Below are positions 15,534-20,884 of a DNA stretch of 20,884 nucleotides, piece by piece (the first letter of the stretch is position 1; every line of letters begins with the position of its first letter). The DNA is from Ignavibacteria bacterium (lineage in GTDB: Bacteria > Bacteroidota > Ignavibacteria > Kapaibacteriales > UBA4661), in contig JAAFHM010000023.1 in NCBI GenBank assembly GCA_013298375.1, forward strand, positions 1-20,884, given 5' to 3'. The notes beneath the pieces are model-generated. The model had not been told where the DNA came from. It did no database searches and saw only the letters and a list, made by a program, of their open reading frames with translations. The translations under genes and the position numbers were made by a program.

Positions 15534-17951
15534 CTACTGATAAGGAATATTAACACTAATAATACATGGCGGACTTGTCGAGGTTGCTGACGCACCAGCT
15601 TTACGATTAACAATCTTTGCTCCAACCTTAACAGCGATGGTACCTCGAAGAATACGGCTTTCTGCTGGCGGTTTTGGTGGAAGATCTTTTACCTGAACTG
15701 TCACAGGGAAAGCACCCGAACTTGCATCAAACGATCCGACAATCACACCGAATGTAGTCGCTGTTGCCGTCCAAGTTGATGTTGCGTCTGGCTCGTCACC
15801 ATTGTATATTCTTAACTGTGTATCAGGGCTATTATAGTCAATTTCAGCATCACCAGTTGGCTCAACATCGCCAAGCGTAGCTTTTACGCTCTTACTGGCA
15901 GCAATATCCTTATTATCTGCATCAAGTGGAACTTCAAAATCTACGCCAATACCCTTAATAACAACCTGAAAATTATTCGGTTGAACTGGTTTTTTTCCTG
16001 ATGGCTTTCTTCCGCCCTTGGCTTCGACAGCACCACTCGACTTCAATTCAGTAATAGCATTTGAACAAGAGATTTCGGGCGGAGTCTGTTCAGGGGTTGC
16101 CTCTCGTGTAAAGAGCGGAACGCGCTCTCCCGTCGGTGGATAGACCCAGACAATATCTGTTTTTACCTTTTTTGCTCCAGCAGGGATGTTGGGACCTACC
16201 CATGATTCCGAATAAGCATTATCTTGATTTTTCTTTTCATTACCAAGCTGATAATCAATTTTGAATTGCTGCAACGGCAATTCCGCCTCAGCTAACAAGC
16301 GGCTTCTCAATGCTAGTCGCTTTCCATAATAATACTTTGCACCGGCAAGACCTTTCATACTTTTTGGATCAAGACTGCTTGGCAATACTTTCAAGTCCGT
16401 CGAAGCTGTATCAGTCTTACCCCCACCACTATAGCTTAGCTTGATATTATACAAGCCTGCGGGAATTGGACTTTCAAAGATAAGTCTATAGCGACGTTTT
16501 TTATTATTTGCTTGTGGATCAGGTGATCCGCCACCAGTAGGTTCATCCAACTCTATCTTATATTTACCCGCTAGGGATGGTGTACCCTTAATATCCACAG
16601 TAGGATTGCCTGGCTTAAAGTATGCTCCAGGCGTTAAGGCAAATGTGACGATGGTTTTCTGAAGTTTATCGAAAATAATAATTTTCGGGTCAAGTTCGCT
16701 GATACTTGGGGCTGGCTGCTGCTGTTCGGGCTTACGAACCTGAACGTCAATGTCCATTGTGCCGCTATTTTGATCAAGAAACGACGAGAAACCCGGGGTT
16801 ATTAGCTTAACAATATAATCGTATAGCGTAATCTTGTTAAGGATTTCCTCGTTATCCTTATTGTTTTCCCGACCAAGTTTTATTGCCTGATTAAATTCCT
16901 CTACAGCTTTAAGACGGACATTAAAATCACCTTCACCATCGTACCATTTATCACGAAGCTCGACTTTGCCATCAAGTTCTTTCTGCAATTCACGCATCAC
17001 CGATCGCAATGCCCTGACCTTCAATTTAACAACACCAACATTTACCTGGTCTTCATCGCTAATATCTTTTAAACCACCCTCAAAATCCACGCCAAGAATT
17101 TTATTCGTACTGGAAAAGAAACGCAACTTATACCAACCATCTTTACGTTCATCACCCGGATCAAAATTTACAGTAAAGGTACGCGAAATTACTTTTCCAT
17201 TATTGGCAATATCTTTTTCTGACTTGGTACTATCATAAAAGAACACCGTATCTCTTGCTTGTGTGGACTTATCAACAGGAGCAGCATTATTGACAAGATT
17301 GTACAACGGCTTGCGCCAGCCGCCTTCAGCTTTGTTATATTCATACGTTTCAGCAACATTCAACTTCAACTGACGATTATCAAGCAATGTCCAGTTAAAA
17401 TTCCGTCCTGCTTGTGCGTCGTTGTATGTTGCAACGTCTCCCGTCTTAAATTCACGTAGTCGTTTACTATTGTAGGTACTATCGGGCAAGCGTGGGGCAT
17501 TCTCTTGTGTTTCGCCTTTGGGGGTTTCCGTGAAAAACAATTGATAGGTCAATTCTTGCACATTTGCCAATTTAGTAAAGGTATAGTCTTTCAACCCATC
17601 AGCCGCTGCCTCAGCACCGCCTTCTCCGCCTGGCTTTGCTTCGCTAATATCCGTTACCCCGACCTTGACACTGTACGTCTTTTGACGCTTAATACGCTGG
17701 TCTTTGGGCAAAGACTCTACGGTAGCCTTGTCCTGTATAATAATCAAGTCATTCGGGGCAACATTCATATTGAAGTTACCCGAACCGCTTTGTAATTGTG
17801 AAAGGATATTCTGCACAATCTTCATAGACTCTTTCGTCTTTTTGTGCAGACCTTCTTCAGCTTCATCGCGTTCAACGATAATGATGAGAAGCTCCAAGAT
17901 TACGGCGAGATACAACACAAAATATACCTTGCCAGCACTGCCTTTCGACAT
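15534..17951 (-). CDS. GldM/PorM-like periplasmic protein with one N-terminal membrane anchor
   Basis: I chose ATG 17951 (805 residues, starting MSKGSAGKVYF), because the longer frame opens at a TTG (18038) and adds 29 residues before the membrane helix. The single transmembrane helix (about 9-26) follows only a short basic tail, contains Glu20, and is succeeded by an acidic, helical stretch (27-55). The rest should be periplasmic: an Ig-like beta region (about 85-310), a helical insert (about 312-395), then Ig-like units (about 420-525 and 655-800). This order (short cytoplasmic tail, one helix, helical D1, Ig repeats) is that of GldM/PorM, the T9SS motor subunit, but it is much longer than the usual 500-550 residues. 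I cannot prove homology. A GldL partner gene is not in the window. It starts the run leading into two barrel genes. Other possibility: a structural envelope protein of unknown role. Confidence 0.6.
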   Translation of the reverse strand: MSKGSAGKVYFVLYLAVILELLIIIVERDEAEEGLHKKTKESMKIVQNILSQLQSGSGNFNMNVAPNDLIIIQDKATVESLPKDQRIKRQKTYSVKVGVTDISEAKPGGEGGAEAAADGLKDYTFTKLANVQELTYQLFFTETPKGETQENAPRLPDSTYNSKRLREFKTGDVATYNDAQAGRNFNWTLLDNRQLKLNVAETYEYNKAEGGWRKPLYNLVNNAAPVDKSTQARDTVFFYDSTKSEKDIANNGKVISRTFTVNFDPGDERKDGWYKLRFFSSTNKILGVDFEGGLKDISDEDQVNVGVVKLKVRALRSVMRELQKELDGKVELRDKWYDGEGDFNVRLKAVEEFNQAIKLGRENNKDNEEILNKITLYDYIVKLITPGFSSFLDQNSGTMDIDVQVRKPEQQQPAPSISELDPKIIIFDKLQKTIVTFALTPGAYFKPGNPTVDIKGTPSLAGKYKIELDEPTGGGSPDPQANNKKRRYRLIFESPIPAGLYNIKLSYSGGGKTDTASTDLKVLPSSLDPKSMKGLAGAKYYYGKRLALRSRLLAEAELPLQQFKIDYQLGNEKKNQDNAYSESWVGPNIPAGAKKVKTDIVWVYPPTGERVPLFTREATPEQTPPEISCSNAITELKSSGAVEAKGGRKPSGKKPVQPNNFQVVIKGIGVDFEVPLDADNKDIAASKSVKATLGDVEPTGDAEIDYNSPDTQLRIYNGDEPDATSTWTATATTFGVIVGSFDASSGAFPVTVQVKDLPPKPPAESRILRGTIAVKVGAKIVNRKAGASATSTSPPCIISVNIPYQ

Positions 17952-18140
17952 AAACTTCGACCAATAAGAGTTCTGAAAATTGTGAGTTTCGGAAGAGATG
18001 CAAAGCGCTTGTTTGCTTGCTTCACTACCAATATGCAAAAATCATAATACAAAACAAAAAATTTGTCATTTTCCACAAAAAGAGAAAATTTTTCTCCAAA
18101 GCTGATAAAATCACCACATTGACTTGCTCCGCAACAGGTA

Positions 18141-18173
18141 AAAGCCTTACCTTTTCGTCAAAGGTAAGGCTTT
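18141..18173 (-). terminator. Rho-independent terminator of the LRR gene
   Basis: AAAGCCTTACCTT (18141-18153) and AAGGTAAGGCTTT (18161-18173) are perfect 13-bp inverted repeats around a 7-base loop. The hairpin starts 30 bases after the stop codon at 18203, and on the minus strand the stem runs into TTTTACCTG. It separates the LRR gene from the GldM-like gene, so the latter needs its own promoter or read-through. Confidence 0.8.
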
Positions 18174-18202
18174 CGGATGAATTGTCCATAGAATTTTTGT
18201 AG

Positions 18203-19309
18203 CTATTTCTTTATATCGCGTTCAATAGAGGCTTTGCGCGGTAGTTTTCGTAGCTTTGCACTAAAATCAGCATCATCTTTTATTGGGTTGTCCGTTACTT
18301 TCAGTTTTTTCAATTTCTCCCATTTATCAATAGTTGATGGCACTGTTGTTAAACGATTACTACTGATATTCACTCGCTCAAGATTCCGAAGATTCCCAAC
18401 TTCATCTGGCAACTCTTTAAGCAAATTAAACCCCAAGTCTAGTTCTGTCAATGCGGTGCAACCACCAATTTCACTAGGGATTTTCAACAAGCTATTCAAA
18501 CGGCAATCAAGCATTTGCAGCTGCTTGAGTTTACTAATATCGGAAGGCAATTCTTTCAATTGATTATTACTAATATCAATCTGCTCTAAAGCGGGTAGAT
18601 TCGTGATAAAGGTGGGAAACTCTGTCAGATTATTATCATTGATATAGAGATAGCGGAGCGATTTTATCCTTGCAATTGCCGATGGAATATGTTTCAATCT
18701 ATTTCCGCCCAAGCCCACTGTCTCCAATTGTGTCAAACTATCAATTCCCACCCAAAGCATCTTCAACTCTTCGCCCGGATCGGCATCCGGTGGAACTTCG
18801 CTGTCTTCCATTTGATTGTAATTATTCAAGTACAATTTTTTCAGATTCCGCAAATTCATCATTTCTCGTGGCAAACGCTTAATCTTATTTTTATCTAAAA
18901 CTAAGACTTGCAGGTTTGCCAATTTGCCAATCTCTGGCGGTAAGGTTGTCAGTAAATTGCGGTCAACAGCTAATTCTTGCAAATTCACAAGTTGCCCAAT
19001 AGAGGCGGGAAGCGATGTAAGATTGTTTTCATCCAAACGCAACTTATAGACTTTATCCGCACGGGGCAGAGCATCAAGCAGCGACGTATAAGTGGGCTGA
19101 ATCAGCAATTGGGCTGAATCAAGCAGCGCCCCAGGCTTGAGTTCTGGCGCAACCTTAGCTTGATTTTTTGAAGTTGCTTGAACCGAAACCGAAGCACTCG
19201 TTGAGGTGCTAGTAGCCTTACCCGCCTTACTTTTTTTCTGCGCAAATGCACCATTGCTTTGCATCAATGTCAAGAGACAAACAATAATCACAGCAAAATA
19301 GCGATGCAT
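18203..19309 (-). CDS. Exported leucine-rich-repeat protein
   Basis: The 368-residue product has a signal peptide cut near AFA-Q (residue 23), a Ser/Thr/Lys-rich linker (24-60), and about eleven leucine-rich repeats from about residue 83 to 345. Repeats are 23 residues long and follow LxxLxLxxNxLxxLPxxIxxL, as in LRLDENNLTSLPASIGQL. The fourth repeat carries an insertion of about 16 acidic residues (MEDSEVPPDADPGEE). The tail is basic (KLRKLPRKASIERDIKK). Repeats of this kind make a curved binding surface for proteins; no enzymatic domain, sorting domain or membrane anchor is visible, so it is probably periplasmic or released. AGGAG lies six bases before ATG 19309. The gene is transcribed alone or with read-through: a 280-base gap precedes it and a strong terminator follows. 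Ligand unknown. Confidence 0.93.
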   Translation of the reverse strand: MHRYFAVIIVCLLTLMQSNGAFAQKKSKAGKATSTSTSASVSVQATSKNQAKVAPELKPGALLDSAQLLIQPTYTSLLDALPRADKVYKLRLDENNLTSLPASIGQLVNLQELAVDRNLLTTLPPEIGKLANLQVLVLDKNKIKRLPREMMNLRNLKKLYLNNYNQMEDSEVPPDADPGEELKMLWVGIDSLTQLETVGLGGNRLKHIPSAIARIKSLRYLYINDNNLTEFPTFITNLPALEQIDISNNQLKELPSDISKLKQLQMLDCRLNSLLKIPSEIGGCTALTELDLGFNLLKELPDEVGNLRNLERVNISSNRLTTVPSTIDKWEKLKKLKVTDNPIKDDADFSAKLRKLPRKASIERDIKK

Positions 19310-19657
19310 GAAACACTCCTCTTTCTTCGCTCAAGAGTTTTGATGGAACAATGGTTATTGACAATGTTGGTAGCGATATGCCACGAAGCCCTAAACTACA
19401 CGTTTTTTGAAGAAAAGCAAATCAAAATTCTCACGTGCGAAACAATGACGGATAATTGCTTATTGGGCTTAACGCTGAAACAAAAATATTTTCTTTTTCT
19501 TGTATATTCGATACCGAGCAAGACAAAAAAGTTTAAGCAAACAACTACCCAAACACCTGTATTTATCGGGGTTTCTCTCCGTATTTTCATAAAAAAAGCT
19601 GTATTGTTTTTTGTCAAAACAATACAGCCCTTTATTTTCAACATCGTCAATACTTGC
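19310..19657. other. Intergenic stretch between the LRR gene and the small exported-protein gene
   Basis: The part near 19310 is the leader of the LRR gene with its AGGAG ribosome binding site (19316-19320 on the minus strand). The part at 19591-19628 is the terminator of the upstream gene. Between them I see no recognisable gene. The plus-strand frame that crosses it (19259-19693) overlaps both genes and the terminator, and reads like a chance frame. Confidence 0.55.
19591..19628 (-). terminator. Rho-independent terminator of the small exported-protein gene
   Basis: GCTGTATTGTTTT (19598-19610) and AAAACAATACAGC (19616-19628) are perfect 13-bp inverted repeats around a 5-base loop. On the minus strand they are followed by seven T (19591-19597 read in reverse). 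The hairpin begins 29 bases after the stop at 19658. This is the most classical terminator in the window. Confidence 0.9.
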
Positions 19658-19834
19658 TTACGATTTTTTGGTCTCAGCAGTTTTATCGGTTGACTTATCA
19701 GCTTTTTTCGACGTTTTTGCTGCCTTTGTTTTGCAGCAATCTTTGTCTTTGCAGTTATCGCCACCAGCATACACTGTACCGAAACTTAATGCTGCAACAG
19801 CAGCAATCGCAAGCAATGAACGAAGGTTTTTCAT
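19658..19834 (-). CDS. Small exported lysine- and cysteine-containing protein
   Basis: ATG 19834 is preferred over the in-frame TTG at 19855 because GGAG lies nine bases upstream of the ATG and the N terminus then fits a signal peptide. The product has 58 residues: MKNLRSLLAIAAVAALSFGTVYA is a clear Sec signal (cut after residue 23). The mature 35 residues begin GGDNCKDKDCCKTK and continue as a Lys/Thr/Ala-rich tail without secondary structure signals. The three cysteines in a CxxxxCC spacing could bind a metal or form disulfides. No family is recognised. It has its own Bacteroidota-like -7 element and a strong terminator, so it is probably a single-gene transcript and well expressed. Function unknown. 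Confidence 0.78.
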   Translation of the reverse strand: MKNLRSLLAIAAVAALSFGTVYAGGDNCKDKDCCKTKAAKTSKKADKSTDKTAETKKS

Positions 19835-19879
19835 AGATTTTTTCTCCAGTTTCAAAAGTTAAACAAAAGAATTATGAAG

Positions 19880-19887
19880 CAAATATA
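19880..19887 (-). promoter_or_regulatory. Bacteroidota-type -7 element before the small exported-protein gene
   Basis: On the minus strand the sequence reads TATATTTG, an exact match to the Bacteroidota consensus TAnnTTTG. It lies 46-53 bases before ATG 19834. Transcription would start around 19873, leaving a leader of about 40 bases that contains the GGAG ribosome binding site. A TTG at the -33 position is not clear. Confidence 0.5.
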
Positions 19888-19931
19888 CGAACTTCTTGCG
19901 AATCTGTTACGTCTCTGCCAGACAATATTGC

Positions 19932-20477
19932 CTACCGACGCGGTGCAAAAATCTGACAGATAAAGTACGTATTACCTTTTTTCACCACACCAATACCTGT
20001 CAGGGCGACTTCACCATTTTCGAGATTGTTTGCTTCGTCGTTTTTGTCTAACCACGTGCGCATTGCATCTAAAGCGGGGCTACCACTCGTGGATTCAAAA
20101 ATTGCGACGTTTCTTAACATCCCTTTTTGGCTGTCTCGCGCCTCAACATCGCGCTTACTTGATGTCATTGTCAAATTAACACTTGCTAAATTCGCTTGCA
20201 GATTGCCTTTTGCAATCATCTCACAATAGCGACGCGCCTCGGTGGAAAGCGAATCATTAAGCGTTAATTCTTGTGCATGAATAGACGAACGGTGGCTGTT
20301 GACGCGCTCCAATACGCTTTGTTTCACATACTCTGGAAGCGTATATTTTGGCAGTTCCACCGATTTGCTTTTCTGAATTTGTAGTGCAAGGCAGATAATC
20401 ACAATACCAACGATGATGCGCGGTAATGTAATGATGCTTTTGCTTTTATTCGATATTGTCGTTGTTGTTCTTTTCAT
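19932..20477 (-). CDS. Membrane-anchored CAP/SCP-domain protein lacking the usual histidines
   Basis: ATG 20477 is chosen because GGAG lies seven bases upstream; an in-frame TTG at 20483 would add two residues. The 181-residue product has a basic, Thr-rich cytoplasmic tail, a membrane helix (about 18-35, LPRIIVGIVIICLALQI), and a CAP/SCP-like domain to the end. The CAP signature is seen in VNSHRSSIHAQELTLNDSLSTEARRYCEMIAKGN and in LTGIGVVKKGNTYFICQIFA, the GvGv-strand and final aromatic strand. Canonical CAP proteins carry two histidines and acidic residues in the central cleft. Here the helix position normally His is occupied by RRYCE, and the region before GIGV has no His, so the cleft is probably not metal-binding. 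Bacterial CAP proteins act outside the membrane, often on cell-wall or lipid ligands; the role here is unknown. It is the first complete gene of the minus-strand block. Confidence 0.8.
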   Translation of the reverse strand: MKRTTTTISNKSKSIITLPRIIVGIVIICLALQIQKSKSVELPKYTLPEYVKQSVLERVNSHRSSIHAQELTLNDSLSTEARRYCEMIAKGNLQANLASVNLTMTSSKRDVEARDSQKGMLRNVAIFESTSGSPALDAMRTWLDKNDEANNLENGEVALTGIGVVKKGNTYFICQIFAPRR

Positions 20478-20571
20478 AACCAATCTCCAAATAATCTTTG
20501 TTAGAATACTTCCCTTTGCTCAAATCCCGTGCCAAAGTGTTTTATCACGGTTTTATGCGGGTTTCAAGCAA

Positions 20572-20705
20572 AAAAGTGTCAAGTTTTTCTGACACTTTTC
20601 CCTGTAATGCCCAATTCATCTGACACTTTTCCACAAATGAGTACTCGCGGTGTCTCATTATGCAAAATTGCAAAACGAGACACTCAAACACTAGTGTCTT
20701 GGAGT
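20572..20705. repeat. Cluster of six GTGTC/GACAC boxes upstream of the CAP gene
   Basis: GTGTC occurs at 20576, 20650 and 20694, and GACAC at 20591, 20622 and 20679. Two of the boxes form a perfect 10-bp hairpin (AAAAGTGTCA 20572-20581, TGACACTTTT 20590-20599). TGACACTTTTCC recurs directly at 20621. ACACTAGTGT near 20689-20698 is itself a palindrome. The cluster lies in the gap between the pseudouridine synthase gene and the CAP gene. It may be a regulatory array or a structured RNA end; the function is inferred. Confidence 0.55.
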
Positions 20706-20765
20706 GAGAAGTTTCTATGACCAGAAGTCACGGAAGGCAGAAATAATCACAGGCTTTCATTATCC

Positions 20766-20884
20766 CTAGCGTTTGCCCATCACCCTCGTGCGCTCTTCAG
20801 CGCCCAACTCTCGCCATTGACCCGGCACGAACAATGGCAACTGATACGCACCAATTCTTACCCGCACAAGCCGCAAGGTCGGCA
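20766..20884 (-). CDS. RsuA/RluE-family rRNA pseudouridine synthase, C-terminal end only
   Basis: The minus frame enters from the right edge of the window and ends at TAG (20766-20768). The visible 38 residues read PTLRLVRVRIGAYQL then PGQWRELGAEERTRV. PTLRLxRxxIG followed by PGQWREL is the conserved C-terminal end of the RsuA/RluB/RluE/RluF pseudouridine synthases, which convert specific uridines in ribosomal RNA to pseudouridine. Which subfamily and site cannot be told from this end alone. The short basic tail after the WREL motif (VMGKR) is ordinary. The gene is upstream of, and in the same direction as, the CAP gene, with a 288-base gap that contains the GTGTC/GACAC boxes. Confidence 0.82.
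   Translation of the reverse strand, partial: PTLRLVRVRIGAYQLPLFVPGQWRELGAEERTRVMGKR

Noticed and set aside
17952..18038. 29-residue N-terminal extension of the GldM-like protein
   Set aside because: It begins at TTG, contains polar unstructured sequence, and would put an odd cytoplasmic tail before the membrane helix; ATG 17951 gives a normal short basic tail.
19259..19693. Plus-strand frame of 144 residues across the gap before the LRR gene
   Set aside because: It overlaps the ends of two well supported minus-strand genes and runs through a clear minus-strand terminator; composition is chance-like and hydrophobic without a defined fold.
20529..20720. Plus-strand frame of 63 residues upstream of the CAP gene
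   Set aside because: It coincides with the GTGTC/GACAC cluster, has no known motif, and looks like a chance frame through a regulatory region.
1..20884. Search for CRISPR arrays, transposases, integrases, tRNA or rRNA genes
   Set aside because: No regularly spaced repeats of suitable length, no transposase or integrase motifs in any supported frame, and no tRNA-like or rRNA-like sequence were seen by eye.

Overview
The window looks like a piece of a chromosome from the Bacteroidota/Chlorobiota (FCB) branch, most likely a Kapabacteria- or Ignavibacteria-like lineage. This is inferred from gene content. A very large secreted protein ends in a type IX secretion system (T9SS) type A sorting domain. 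There is a lipoprotein of the Big_5/SbsA-type Ig family typical of Bacteroidota, and a membrane-anchored periplasmic protein laid out like GldM/PorM. Ribosomal protein genes lack Shine-Dalgarno sequences, and at least one promoter matches the Bacteroidota -7 consensus. No transposase, integrase, CRISPR array, tRNA or rRNA gene was seen.

Left arm (1 to 3221, all plus strand): the 3' part of an HxlR-type regulator, a 420-base stretch without a confident gene that ends in a terminator-like hairpin, a VOC-family protein, a small ribosomal operon (a basic 56-residue protein, L31 without its zinc cysteines, and S18), and a PdxB-like 4-phosphoerythronate dehydrogenase for vitamin B6 synthesis. A convergent intergenic stretch (3222 to 3749) with two hairpins separates this arm from the rest.

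Right arm (3750 to 20884, all minus strand): a cell-envelope block. In transcription order it holds the end of an RsuA/RluE-like rRNA pseudouridine synthase, a membrane-anchored CAP-domain protein, a tiny exported lysine-rich protein, an exported leucine-rich-repeat protein, a GldM/PorM-like inner-membrane-anchored protein, two predicted outer-membrane barrel proteins that look like diverged tandem paralogues, a von Willebrand A plus OmpA peptidoglycan-binding protein, a 1405-residue glycine-rich and HYDIN-like T9SS cargo, and an Ig-domain lipoprotein. Nearly every product has a signal peptide, lipobox or membrane anchor.

The most interesting part is 3750 to 17951. A GldM-like protein, two related barrel proteins, a peptidoglycan-binding vWA protein, a giant T9SS-addressed surface protein and a lipoprotein run in one direction with mostly short gaps. 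They could form one envelope-spanning surface or secretion assembly. That grouping is inference from order and protein architecture and has not been shown.
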